Assembly (NCBI GenBank): GCA_904501775.1
Contig: CAJGCJ010000012.1
Span: 1 to 27,217, forward strand
Length of the DNA stretch: 27,217 bases
Source: an uncultured Bacteroidaceae bacterium
Lineage (GTDB): Bacteria; Bacteroidota; Bacteroidia; Bacteroidales; Bacteroidaceae
Reading direction: 5' to 3'
The notes under the pieces were generated by a model. The model was given only the letters and a program-made list of their open reading frames with translations, was not told where the DNA came from and made no database searches. Numbering within the stretch: position 1 is the first letter of the stretch; every line of letters begins with the position of its first letter. Shown here piece after piece: positions 1-8,620 of the stretch. The position numbers were made by a program, and so were the translations under genes.

Positions 1-1596
1 ATACATTTCCACTGTCTTTCCTCCCATCTGTCCAAGATATTTCATTGAGAGTATCCATGGAGTCACTTCATCTATGAGAGCACGTGCCTCGTCACTGCCA
101 AGAAGGGCATTTGCTGATGCTGTAAGTCTCTGGAACTCCTCGCCTACGGCAATATAGGCCGTTGCGCTGTCGCCCTGAGTCATTTTACTGTCGAATATCT
201 CTTTCGCAGCCACAAAAGCCGGAGATTCGTTCATTCGTCTAAGACCATGAACGTTACTGCCAAGATCGACGTTGTTTTCACAGAAATGACGGAAATAGCT
301 TGCCCTCGTCGGCATAAGATATTTGATAGCCGCCTCCCACGAAGCATCCGAATCGTAAGCACCCATATTCCATGTATAATCGCCAATACTGAAAAGCGAC
401 ACCTTTGAAGCTTCGGCATACTCCATGGGATTAGATACGAATCCCGACAAGAGGTTGGCGATATCTGTACCGTTTCCGAATGTAGGCCCCATAAGAAGAT
501 GGTCTATGCAATAATCAGTTACAGGGTAGTTGAGCCAAATGAACGCCTTACGGTTTATCTGGTTATTGATCCATGTGACATCACTCTTGTCAATCATGTC
601 AACAACAGAGTTGCCTGTCCACATTACATTTATATCGCTATTCATCGTGCTGCCAAGTGTAGGCAAGTAAACACCGTAGCTTCCTGCTTTATGATACTGC
701 GTAGGACATATTATAAGCGGATTCACATCGGGATACTCCGAAGAGAGTTCCTTTGCAATATAATTCATCAGCGATGCCTGCTCGTCGCCATGCGTGCCGT
801 CATCCTCCCACAAATCGTCCCAAAAGACAGCAAAAGTTCTCACGCCCAACCGGCACATCGCCTTCAGTTTATTCACTATGTTACGGCGGTCGGTATCGTT
901 CCACTCTATATCCTCGCCCGGATGTATCGCCCACACGAACTCCACTTTATTCGCTTTTGCTGCATCTACATATTCTTCTATCTGGCGGGCCAAGTCTGCA
1001 GGATACTCCTCGCGCCATTTCGATTTATGGTAGACGTCATCCTTAGGACCATATATGTATATGTTCATCTTCTGACGGCCGAAGAGTTCGAACAGGCTCA
1101 TTCTGTTCTCCACGCTGTAAGGATTACCATAGAAACCCTCAACAAGTCCGCGCTTGGGTACATCGGGATAATCTTTTATGGTTACCTCCATCACCTTGGG
1201 CTGCGAAGCAATCTGTATGAAACTCTGTACACCATAGAATGTTCCGCTGCCATCGTTTCCGGCAATGACAACACGGTTGCCCTTTATATCAAGATAGTAA
1301 CCTTCAGCCTTTTGGGGTATATTGTTCTCATAGGCTTTTACTGCAGCGTCGCCCCTCTCGCCTATAACAAGTTCAACATTGCCGTTTAGTGTAAAATTTT
1401 TCTTAAAGAGAGCTACAGCATCGACATCGGCATCGGCCTCACCAACAATAGTGTATGTTGCACTGTTGTCGAAAGCCACATTTTGGCTCCAGTTCACATT
1501 GTGTGGAACGGGATAGATTTCTATGCTTTGCGCCTCGCCTCTTGCAACAGTAAGTAACAACAATGATACAAAGAGAAAATGCTTCAAGGTTTTCAT
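1..1596 (-). CDS. GH84 beta-N-acetylglucosaminidase (O-GlcNAcase/hyaluronidase family), partial at C-terminus
   Basis: Secreted exo-beta-N-acetylglucosaminidase of family GH84, expected to remove terminal beta-GlcNAc from glycans or O-GlcNAc from proteins in the periplasm or outside the cell. The frame is open from an ATG at 1596 to the window edge (532 codons), so the C-terminus is missing. Residues 1-23 look like a signal peptide. About 24-145 form the GH20b-like N-domain. The catalytic domain starts near 149 with RGLVEGFYGNPYS, the family hallmark. The substrate-assisted catalytic pair is AVFWDD (D260, D261), followed by conserved MWTG, TWIN and DHLLMGP segments. The order and motifs match the Bacteroides thetaiotaomicron GH84 enzyme from memory. 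It lies 80 bp downstream of comM on the same strand. No clear TAnnTTTG promoter was seen in that gap, so it may be co-transcribed. Family assignment is firm; the natural substrate is not known. Confidence 0.93.
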   Translation of the reverse strand, partial: MKTLKHFLFVSLLLLTVARGEAQSIEIYPVPHNVNWSQNVAFDNSATYTIVGEADADVDAVALFKKNFTLNGNVELVIGERGDAAVKAYENNIPQKAEGYYLDIKGNRVVIAGNDGSGTFYGVQSFIQIASQPKVMEVTIKDYPDVPKRGLVEGFYGNPYSVENRMSLFELFGRQKMNIYIYGPKDDVYHKSKWREEYPADLARQIEEYVDAAKANKVEFVWAIHPGEDIEWNDTDRRNIVNKLKAMCRLGVRTFAVFWDDLWEDDGTHGDEQASLMNYIAKELSSEYPDVNPLIICPTQYHKAGSYGVYLPTLGSTMNSDINVMWTGNSVVDMIDKSDVTWINNQINRKAFIWLNYPVTDYCIDHLLMGPTFGNGTDIANLLSGFVSNPMEYAEASKVSLFSIGDYTWNMGAYDSDASWEAAIKYLMPTRASYFRHFCENNVDLGSNVHGLRRMNESPAFVAAKEIFDSKMTQGDSATAYIAVGEEFQRLTASANALLGSDEARALIDEVTPWILSMKYLGQMGGKTVEMY

Positions 1597-1676
1597 AATT
1601 TGATGGGATTTAAACACACTGAGAGGATAAAGTGAACAACATTAGCCGGCAGCGCAGGCATTATATACGTTTATTG

Positions 1677-3215
1677 TCACGCGCCCCAGTTCTCGCGGTC
1701 GAGGTTGCGGTAACCGATAGCCTCGGCAATATGATGGCTCTTAATATTCTCGCTTGCCTCAAGGTCGGCTATTGTACGTGCCACTTTCAATATGCGGTCG
1801 TATGCGCGTGCCGAGAGATTGAACCTCTCCATTGCCATTTTAAGCATTGCAAGGCTCTGAGTATCTATTGCCGCAAATTTCTTTATCAGTTTTGGAGACA
1901 TCTGAGCGTTACAGTAAACACCCTCTTCGCCTTTATATCGCTCCTCTTGTATCTTACGCGCCGCAATTACACGCTCACGGATGACAGCACTTGACTCCCC
2001 TTCATGCGCATCGGAAATCTTCTCGAACGGAACGGGCACAATCTCAATCTGCAGGTCAATGCGGTCGAGCAACGGACCACTTATCCTGTTAAGATAGCGT
2101 TGCACCTGCCCGGGAGTACATACGCAGGCCTTTGTCGGATGATTATAGTATCCGCATGGGCAAGGATTCATGCTTGCCACAAACATAACACCTGCCGGGT
2201 ACTCTATCTTATAGTTGGCACGGGCTACACATATCTTTCGGTCTTCAAGCGGCTGACGCATCACCTCGAGCACGTCGCGGCTGAACTCGGGCAGCTCGTC
2301 GAGAAAGAGCACTCCGTTGTGTGCAAGTGATATCTCACCCGGACGCGGATTGGTGCCACCGCCACACAGCGCCACCGATGAGATTGTATGGTGGGGACTG
2401 CGGAAAGGACGTTGTGTTATAAGTGCAGCCCCGTCGGGAAGCTGTCCGCTGACAGAATGTATCTTTGTAGTCTCAAGGCTCTCCTGCAGTGTAAGAGGAG
2501 GCAATATGCTTGGAAGACGCTTTGCCATCATACTCTTTCCGCTACCGGGAGGACCTATCATTATAAGGTTGTGACCACCTGCAGCAGCAACCTCGAAGGC
2601 ACGTTTCACGCTCTCTTGTCCACGCACATCGCTGAAGTCGAATTCGAAACTACTTTGTCGCGAATAGAACTCCTGTTCGAGATTGATGTTACAAGCAGCA
2701 AGTTCCCCTTCTCCGTTTAGGAAGGAAATCACCTGTTTGATATTGTCGGCAGCATATATCGAAAGCCCCTCAACCACTGCGGCCTCGGCAGCATTCTGCT
2801 GTGGCAATATTATGCCATGATAACCAAGTTCCTTAGCCTTTATTGCTATCGGAAGAATTCCTTTTACGGGCATCAATCCGCCGTCGAGCCCCAACTCTCC
2901 CATTATGATATATTTATCGAGATTCCCGCTGTTTATAATACCATCGGACGCAAGAATTCCAATTGCAATAGGAAGGTCGTATGCCGAACCCTCTTTACGG
3001 ATATCGGCCGGAGCCATATTAACTATTATCTTTTTGCTGGGGAATTTAAGCCCGTTGTGCTGCAATGCAGAATGTATGCGATGATAGCTCTCTTTTACCG
3101 CATTGTCGGGGAGCCCTACAAGGAAGAATTGTATTCCGCGCAGCGCATTCACCTCTATTGTGACAAGAGTGGCATTGATGCCCTGAATGGCCGCTGCATA
3201 TACTTTAGTCAACAT
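1677..3215 (-). CDS. comM: YifB/ComM family Mg-chelatase-like AAA+ ATPase
   Basis: Complete 512-residue protein of the YifB/ComM family. ComM is a hexameric helicase that promotes branch migration during natural transformation in Vibrio; in non-competent bacteria its role is less clear. Layout: N-terminal ribosomal-S5-like ChlI domain (about 20-140), then the Mg-chelatase AAA+ module with Walker A GPPGSGKS (221-228), Walker B VLFLDE (302-307) and the arginine-finger region GPLLDRID near 380-387. A cysteine cluster PCPCGYYNHPTKACVC (351-366) typical of the family follows Walker B. The C-terminal Mg_chelatase_C domain ends the protein. Length is normal. The ATG at 3215 is 5 bp past the stop of the upstream lipoprotein gene, so the two are very probably co-transcribed. 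No competence genes are visible nearby. Confidence 0.93.
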   Translation of the reverse strand: MLTKVYAAAIQGINATLVTIEVNALRGIQFFLVGLPDNAVKESYHRIHSALQHNGLKFPSKKIIVNMAPADIRKEGSAYDLPIAIGILASDGIINSGNLDKYIIMGELGLDGGLMPVKGILPIAIKAKELGYHGIILPQQNAAEAAVVEGLSIYAADNIKQVISFLNGEGELAACNINLEQEFYSRQSSFEFDFSDVRGQESVKRAFEVAAAGGHNLIMIGPPGSGKSMMAKRLPSILPPLTLQESLETTKIHSVSGQLPDGAALITQRPFRSPHHTISSVALCGGGTNPRPGEISLAHNGVLFLDELPEFSRDVLEVMRQPLEDRKICVARANYKIEYPAGVMFVASMNPCPCGYYNHPTKACVCTPGQVQRYLNRISGPLLDRIDLQIEIVPVPFEKISDAHEGESSAVIRERVIAARKIQEERYKGEEGVYCNAQMSPKLIKKFAAIDTQSLAMLKMAMERFNLSARAYDRILKVARTIADLEASENIKSHHIAEAIGYRNLDRENWGA

Positions 3216-3220
3216 GGGAG

Positions 3221-4384
3221 TTATTTTATTATCTTCTCGTTTACTTCTTTATTGGCTTCGTTCATACGCAAGCCCTTTTTCTTTGCAGCTGCTGTCTTTG
3301 AATCATTGCCTTTGTCCTTCTTCTCCTGCTCATTCTTTCGTGCAGCCTCTTTCTCTTTCTTGGCCTTTTCCTTAACCTTGAACTTATTTATCAACGAGTC
3401 TACAGTATAGACAAAATCATCGGGCTTTATATTAAAGCTGTTTATTCTCATATATGGGTTTACCAACATGCTAAACGGCAGTTTCTCAATAGTGAACTCC
3501 TTTACCACTGCATTATCCCACATTTTTACATCGCACACGTTATAGCCTGTGATACTGTCGTTCTCAATACATCTTTTCCATGCTGCAGTGTCGTGGTCGA
3601 TTGAGATGTTGAGCCTTTCAAAGTAGTCCTTATCGAGTTTATCCTTTACATCATTGAATTTCTTAAGGTATGATATGCTGGCTGTATCCCACGATGCCCA
3701 CACCGTTACAAGCAAGTATTTGTCCATGAAGGTCGAACGCTTTATAGTATCGTTACCGGCAGTGACAAATGTGTATTCGGGCATTGAGCGGTTGTTTATA
3801 TTCTGAATCTTACCGTCTGCCAGCCTTTTTACACTGCTTATATAGCTGTTGTCCTGCAAGGTACCGCCCATATACTCTATTCTCTTTTTTATCAGAGAAC
3901 CCTTCGCATCATATACATCCACCAGATATCGTTGCAACAGATGTATGTTTACATCGCTGTAAGGATGACATTTTATGAAGCTGTCTATCTTCTCCAAACG
4001 TTGCGACCTCAACAACACACTCTCTATTCTGTCCGATATGCTATCGTGCAGAGCCTGTATTGCTCCGCCTGATATGAGCCAACGGTCATTTTCATATTTC
4101 ATGGCTGCATCGACATTCGGCTCGGCATACAGCGGCAGCATGCTTCCGTTGGGCAGCACCATAGTCAATGGTATCACTGTATCTGTTTCGAGTATATACT
4201 CGAAATAGCCTTTGTCATTGGTCTGTATTGTATCAATCTGTTCATAACGGCTATCTATACCATAGACATAGATAGTGTCATTGCCGCTCCCATACTCACC
4301 TTCGAGCGTAAACAGAGAGACCTGCTCGTTGCATGCAACGAGCATAAACAGAACTGCCAATAAGAATGTCGCTTTTGTATTCAT
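3221..4384 (-). CDS. DUF4369-like thioredoxin-fold lipoprotein lacking the CxxC cysteines, with Lys/Glu-rich tail
   Basis: Complete 387-residue lipoprotein. Residues 1-18 form a lipoprotein signal with lipobox LVAC, cysteine at 18. About 24-110 resembles the DUF4369 beta-domain that precedes thioredoxin folds in Bacteroidetes, and a helical linker follows. From about 220 there is a thioredoxin/AhpC-like fold: KYLLVTVWASWDTASISYL, then a cis-proline segment EKLPFSMLVNP. The site that should read WCxxC is WDTAS, so both redox cysteines are replaced and disulfide chemistry by this site is unlikely. The last 50 or so residues (after INKFKV) are very rich in Lys, Glu and Ala and look like a charged helix or disordered tail, an unusual addition. 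It sits 20 bp downstream of typA and 5 bp upstream of comM. A binding or scaffold role in the envelope is inference. The substrate is unknown. Confidence 0.82.
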   Translation of the reverse strand: MNTKATFLLAVLFMLVACNEQVSLFTLEGEYGSGNDTIYVYGIDSRYEQIDTIQTNDKGYFEYILETDTVIPLTMVLPNGSMLPLYAEPNVDAAMKYENDRWLISGGAIQALHDSISDRIESVLLRSQRLEKIDSFIKCHPYSDVNIHLLQRYLVDVYDAKGSLIKKRIEYMGGTLQDNSYISSVKRLADGKIQNINNRSMPEYTFVTAGNDTIKRSTFMDKYLLVTVWASWDTASISYLKKFNDVKDKLDKDYFERLNISIDHDTAAWKRCIENDSITGYNVCDVKMWDNAVVKEFTIEKLPFSMLVNPYMRINSFNIKPDDFVYTVDSLINKFKVKEKAKKEKEAARKNEQEKKDKGNDSKTAAAKKKGLRMNEANKEVNEKIIK

Positions 4385-4404
4385 GCTGTCTACCCGATAC
4401 CGTT

Positions 4405-6201
4405 TTACTGTTTGTTGGCACGTTTGCGCTCTAACTCATCAAGAATTATCTTACGCATACGCATTGATTTTGGAGTAACCTCGATATACTCGTCCTCCTT
4501 GATATATTCAAGTGCCTCCTCGAGCGAGAAGATTATTGGGGGCACAATGCGAGCCTTGTCGTCCGAGCCGCTGGCACGCATATTGGTAAGTTTCTTGCTC
4601 TTGGTGACGTTTATCACAAGATCGTTCTCGTGGATGTGCTCACCCACTACCTGTCCTGCATAGACCTCTTCTTGCGGACTGATGAAGAAACGTCCCCTAT
4701 CCTGCAACTTATCTATTGCATACGCAAATGCAGTACCGCTCTCCATTGCCACCATAGAGCCATTGGTGCGACGCTCAATATCGCCCTTATGGGGCTGATA
4801 CTCTTTGAAACGGTGCGCCATGATAGCCTCACCGGCCGATGCAGTAAGCACATTGGTACGCAAGCCTATTATACCGCGCGAAGGTATGTTGAACTCTATA
4901 TTCACACGCTCGCCCTGCGCTTCCATCGACAACATCTCGCCCTTGCGTCGTGTTACCATATCGATTATCTTGCTTGAATAGTCGGTAGGCACGTTTATTG
5001 TAAGCTCTTCGATAGGCTCGCAACGCACTCCGTCAATATCTTTATATATAACCTGAGGCTGTCCCACCTGCAACTCATAACCCTCGCGGCGCATTGTCTC
5101 AATAAGCACTGAGAGATGCAGCACTCCGCGGCCATAGACAGTCCATGCATCCTCGTCGGCGGCCTTGCGTACACGAAGAGCAAGGTTCTTGTCGAGTTCC
5201 TTATCAAGACGGTCCTGTATATGACGCGATGTCACATATTTACCCTCCTTGCCAAAGAATGGCGAGTTGTTTATGGTGAAGAGCATACTCATGGTAGGCT
5301 CGTCGATTGCAATTGTAGGCAGTGGCTCAGGATTCTCGAAGTCGCATATAGTGTCGCCGATTTCAAATTTCTCGAGGCCGACAATGGCACATATATCACC
5401 GGAACTTACCGATTCATTGCGTTTGCGTCCCAATCCCTCGAATGTGTGCAGCTCTTTTATCTTTACCTTTGTCTGTACACCGTTACGACTACAGAGAGTC
5501 ACATTCGCACCCTCGGCAAGTGTTCCTCTATGTACGCGACCCACAGCTATACGTCCGGTGTAGGGCGAATAGTCGAGTGATGTTATTAGCATCTGTGGGG
5601 TACCTTCAAGTTTCTTGGGGGCAGGTATGTGCTCAATTATTGCATCGAGCAGGGCTGTTATATCCTCGGTCTGATTACGCCAGTCGGTACTCATCCAATT
5701 GTTCTTTGCCGAACCGAATATCACAGGGAAGTCGAGCTGCTCCTCTGTAGCATCCAAAGAGAACATCAGATCGAATACCATTTCGTGTACCTCGTCGGGG
5801 CGGCAATTGGGCTTATCCACCTTGTTTACCACTACAATAGGCTTAAGACCAATCTGCAAAGCCTTCTGCAACACGAAACGAGTCTGGGGCATAGGGCCTT
5901 CAAAAGCATCCACCAGCAACAGACAGCCATCGGCCATGTTAAGAACTCGCTCCACCTCGCCGCCGAAGTCGCTGTGTCCCGGAGTGTCGATGATATTAAT
6001 CTTTGTATCCTTATACTGTATCGACACATTCTTTGACAAGATGGTTATTCCTCGTTCACGCTCAAGGTCATTGTTGTCGAGTGTGAGCGCGTCGTTGTTT
6101 TGCTCTTTCAGCAGATTGCCTGCAAGCATCATCTTGTCCACGAGTGTAGTTTTGCCATGGTCGACGTGGGCGATAATGGCTATGTTGCGTAAGTTTTGCA
6201 T
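4405..6201 (-). CDS. typA: Ribosome-associated translational GTPase TypA/BipA
   Basis: Complete 598-residue TypA/BipA, a translation-factor GTPase related to EF-G and LepA that binds 70S ribosomes and helps 50S assembly, especially under cold or stress. GTP-binding motifs are intact: G1 AHVDHGKTT (11-19), an RERGITI switch region near 49-55, G3 DTPGH (72-76), G4 NKVD (126-129) and G5 GSAKN near 163. Beta-barrel domain 2, two EF-G-like alpha/beta domains and the BipA-specific C-terminal domain (AGQVVGEH, then VTPKSMRMRKIIL) follow. Length is normal for the family. It is the first gene of a minus-strand series that continues 20 bp later with the lipoprotein gene. A canonical Bacteroidetes promoter lies upstream at 6278-6309. 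Confidence 0.97.
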   Translation of the reverse strand: MQNLRNIAIIAHVDHGKTTLVDKMMLAGNLLKEQNNDALTLDNNDLERERGITILSKNVSIQYKDTKINIIDTPGHSDFGGEVERVLNMADGCLLLVDAFEGPMPQTRFVLQKALQIGLKPIVVVNKVDKPNCRPDEVHEMVFDLMFSLDATEEQLDFPVIFGSAKNNWMSTDWRNQTEDITALLDAIIEHIPAPKKLEGTPQMLITSLDYSPYTGRIAVGRVHRGTLAEGANVTLCSRNGVQTKVKIKELHTFEGLGRKRNESVSSGDICAIVGLEKFEIGDTICDFENPEPLPTIAIDEPTMSMLFTINNSPFFGKEGKYVTSRHIQDRLDKELDKNLALRVRKAADEDAWTVYGRGVLHLSVLIETMRREGYELQVGQPQVIYKDIDGVRCEPIEELTINVPTDYSSKIIDMVTRRKGEMLSMEAQGERVNIEFNIPSRGIIGLRTNVLTASAGEAIMAHRFKEYQPHKGDIERRTNGSMVAMESGTAFAYAIDKLQDRGRFFISPQEEVYAGQVVGEHIHENDLVINVTKSKKLTNMRASGSDDKARIVPPIIFSLEEALEYIKEDEYIEVTPKSMRMRKIILDELERKRANKQ

Positions 6202-6260
6202 ATATATTATCTTGTTCGTACTAAATTCAACAAATGGCGTGCAACCCCCATTTCCCCGGG

Positions 6261-6278
6261 GCCGTCGCTTGCGACGGC
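6261..6278. repeat. Near-perfect GC-rich inverted repeat at the presumed typA transcription start
   Basis: Arms GCCGTCGC (6261-6268) and GCGACGGC (6271-6278) are separated by TT. The right arm shares its last base with the -7 box of the typA promoter, so the element would span roughly -4 to +14. A second short palindrome CCCCGGGG (6254-6261) abuts it. It could be an operator or a 5'-end mRNA hairpin; the sequence does not decide. Confidence 0.6.
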
Positions 6279-6309
6279 AAAGTTACAAAAAAATATGCAA
6301 TAAGACAAA
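6278..6309 (-). promoter_or_regulatory. Bacteroidetes-type promoter of typA
   Basis: On the minus strand TTTG (6309-6306), a 20-nt spacer and TAACTTTG (6285-6278) match the Bacteroidetes primary sigma consensus TTTG-N19-21-TAnnTTTG. Transcription would start near 6274, giving a typA leader of about 70 nt. Confidence 0.75.
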
Positions 6310-6386
6310 ACCGAACGGCAATATCAACTTCGGCATATTCATCCTTTTTTTTTGGACTTCGTTATATACATTCTTTTTTAAAATAG

Positions 6387-6394
6387 TATATTTG
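6387..6394 (+). promoter_or_regulatory. -7 box of probable promoter for the U32 gene
   Basis: TATATTTG matches the TAnnTTTG -7 consensus exactly, 64 bp before the ATG at 6458. The region about 20 nt upstream is AT-rich but has no good TTTG, so the -33 element is weak. No other exact plus-strand match was noticed in this intergenic gap. Confidence 0.55.
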
Positions 6395-6457
6395 CAATTG
6401 ATATCTGCAAAGCAGACAAAAACAGACGGAATAAAAACACAATCCTCATACAACAGA

Positions 6458-7711
6458 ATGAAAAGAGAAGATTTCGAGATAATGGCACCGGCAGGCTCAC
6501 GCGAGAGCCTTATGGCTGCAATACAGGCAGGAGCCAATTCAATCTATTTTGGCATTGAGCACCTTAACATGCGTGCCCACTCGGCAAGTGCTTTCAGCAT
6601 AAACGACCTGCGCGAAATTGCACAGATATGCGAGAAGAACGGCGTAAAGAGCTATCTTACCGTAAACACCATAATATACGAGAACGACCTCGACATGATG
6701 CACCGCATTGTGGATGCAGCCAAGGAGTCGGGAATCTCGGCTGTCATCGCAGCCGACATAGCGGTGCTCCAATACTGCAACAGCATCGGCGTTGAAGTAC
6801 ACCTGTCGACACAGCTCAACATAAGCAACAGCGAGGCCCTCAAATTCTATGCAAAGTTTGCCGATGTAGTGGTGCTTGCACGTGAATTGAATGTCGATCA
6901 GGTAGAGGCCATACATCGCGTAATCATCGAAGAGGATATCAGAGGTCCAAAGGGGAATCTCATACGCATTGAGATGTTCTGTCACGGAGCACTCTGCATG
7001 GCAATCTCGGGCAAATGTTATCTATCTCTTCATCAGCTGGGACGCAGCGCCAACCGTGGCGAGTGCATGCAGGTGTGCCGCAGAGGTTACATCGTGAAGG
7101 ACCGCGAAAGCGACATCGAGCTCGAGGTTGACAACAAATATATCATGTCACCAAAAGACCTGAAGACAATAGGCTTTATGGACCGTCTAATCAAGGCAGG
7201 CGTACGTGTGTTCAAGATTGAGGGACGCGCACGAGGTCCCGAATATGTAAGCACCGTGGTTGCATGCTACAAAGAGGCACTCGAAGCGTGCCTTGACGGC
7301 AGTTTCAGCCAAGAAAAGTGCGTGGAATGGGACAAGAAACTTGCCACCGTATTCAACCGAGGATTCTGGGACGGCTACTACTTAGGACAGAAACTGGGAG
7401 AATGGAGCAACATTTACGGCTCACAGGCAACTGAAAGAAAAGTATATATAGGACGTGGCGTAAAATATTTCTCAAAGCTCGGTGTTGGCGAATTCTACAT
7501 TGAGGCCGGCGAGCTGCACGTTGGAGACAAGCTGCTGATAACAGGCCCTACAACAGGAGCAATGTATGTAGACCTTGAAGAGGCACGAGTAGACTTGGGT
7601 GCGGTAGACACAGTTCCCAAAGGCGTATATGTATCGTTCAAAGTACCCGACAAGATACGTCCTGCCGACAAGCTCTACAAAATAGAGAGCACAGGACGAA
7701 GCTGCGAATAA
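6458..7711 (+). CDS. U32 family protein (TrhP/RlhA-like RNA hydroxylase or peptidase U32)
   Basis: 417-residue protein of family U32. Members were first described as collagenase-like peptidases. Better-studied ones (TrhP, RlhA, UbiU/UbiV) are Fe-S proteins needed for hydroxylation of tRNA U34, 23S rRNA C2501 or ubiquinone. The N-terminal half is a TIM-barrel-like domain starting EIMAPAG and AGANSIYFG. The signature ExFxxG[SA]xCxxxxGxCxxS is present in full at residues 172-190, and cysteines C180, C187, C203 and C207 are candidate cluster ligands. The frame is open far upstream, but ATG 6458 was chosen because it gives the conserved N-terminus and follows the promoter at 6387. The next gene starts 6 bp after the stop, suggesting an operon. 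RNA hydroxylation is more likely than proteolysis by family knowledge, but the exact substrate is not determined. Confidence 0.88.
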   Translation: MKREDFEIMAPAGSRESLMAAIQAGANSIYFGIEHLNMRAHSASAFSINDLREIAQICEKNGVKSYLTVNTIIYENDLDMMHRIVDAAKESGISAVIAADIAVLQYCNSIGVEVHLSTQLNISNSEALKFYAKFADVVVLARELNVDQVEAIHRVIIEEDIRGPKGNLIRIEMFCHGALCMAISGKCYLSLHQLGRSANRGECMQVCRRGYIVKDRESDIELEVDNKYIMSPKDLKTIGFMDRLIKAGVRVFKIEGRARGPEYVSTVVACYKEALEACLDGSFSQEKCVEWDKKLATVFNRGFWDGYYLGQKLGEWSNIYGSQATERKVYIGRGVKYFSKLGVGEFYIEAGELHVGDKLLITGPTTGAMYVDLEEARVDLGAVDTVPKGVYVSFKVPDKIRPADKLYKIESTGRSCE

Positions 7712-7717
7712 AACATC

Positions 7718-8617
7718 ATGATACGCCCCCTGTCACTGAAAGTTGGCGACAAGATAGCTATTGTCTCACCTGCAGGGGCAATACGCGACCACTCCATTGT
7801 CGAAAAGGCTGCGCAAACCTTGCGCAGCTGGGGATTAGAGCCTGTAATATCACCACGCACCCTTTCACGCAACGGCTACTATGCAGGCAGCCGACAGGAA
7901 CGCACCGAAGAGATGCTGAACGCCATTGTCGATGACAGTATCAAGGCAATACTATGCAGCTATGGCGGATTCGGCTGCATACACCTCATCGAAGATGTTT
8001 CAAAGGCAATAAAGGAAAGTCCAAAATGGATTATAGGAATGAGCGACTGCTGCGTACTGCACGCTGCATGCAGCGCAGCAGGGATAGAATCGCTGCATGC
8101 CTCACAATGTCGCCACCTTGCCGAATTCCCGACAAGCGAACACGTCGCAAATATAAGAAGAATACTTTTTGGCGACCTGCCCCAATATCAGCTGAAACCG
8201 CACCCACTGAATATCACCGGACACGGGGAGGGTGTCATATCGGGCGGCAACATGTCGGTATTATGTTCATTACTGCGCACACCATACGACATCTTCAGAC
8301 CCGGAAACATTCTGTTCATAGAGGATATAAACGAGCCGATATACCGCATTGAGCGCATGCTGCAGAATTTGAAACTTGCAGGCATTCTGCAACAGTCACA
8401 GGCGCTTATTGTAGGGGAATTTACCGACACTAAGGAGCACACCGCATTCGGCGGTACGCTATACGAGATAATACACCGCATCGTTTCAGACTGCAATATT
8501 CCTGTATGCTTTAATTTCCCCGTCGGACACGGGGCTGTGAACATGCCCGTCATAGAAGGGGCAAAGGCTATTATTGAAATTACTGAAGAGAGGGGAACAA
8601 CCCTCAAATTCCTTTAG
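7718..8617 (+). CDS. Peptidase S66 LD-carboxypeptidase (LdcA/MccF family)
   Basis: 299-residue serine peptidase of family S66. LD-carboxypeptidases remove the terminal D-Ala from murein tetrapeptides during cell-wall recycling; MccF relatives cleave microcin C-type compounds. The N-domain starts with KVGDKIAIVSPAG. The nucleophile is in IGMSD (S109), and the other triad residues are in FIEDINE (E202) and FPVGHG (H271), all present. There is no signal peptide, so a cytoplasmic recycling role fits. It begins 6 bp after the U32 gene and ends only 3 bp from the stop of convergent lpxH. S66 membership is firm; LdcA-type rather than MccF-type activity is inferred from the absence of any microcin genes. 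Confidence 0.92.
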   Translation: MIRPLSLKVGDKIAIVSPAGAIRDHSIVEKAAQTLRSWGLEPVISPRTLSRNGYYAGSRQERTEEMLNAIVDDSIKAILCSYGGFGCIHLIEDVSKAIKESPKWIIGMSDCCVLHAACSAAGIESLHASQCRHLAEFPTSEHVANIRRILFGDLPQYQLKPHPLNITGHGEGVISGGNMSVLCSLLRTPYDIFRPGNILFIEDINEPIYRIERMLQNLKLAGILQQSQALIVGEFTDTKEHTAFGGTLYEIIHRIVSDCNIPVCFNFPVGHGAVNMPVIEGAKAIIEITEERGTTLKFL

Positions 8618-8620
8618 GAA

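Noticed and set aside
499..1389. Long plus-strand open frame (296 codons)
   Set aside because: It is antisense to the GH84 gene, whose signature motifs are unmistakable. The opposite frame has no recognisable domain and reflects codon bias.
5699..6457. N-terminal extension of the U32 frame into typA
   Set aside because: It is antisense to typA and crosses both intergenic promoters; the conserved U32 N-terminus begins at 6458.
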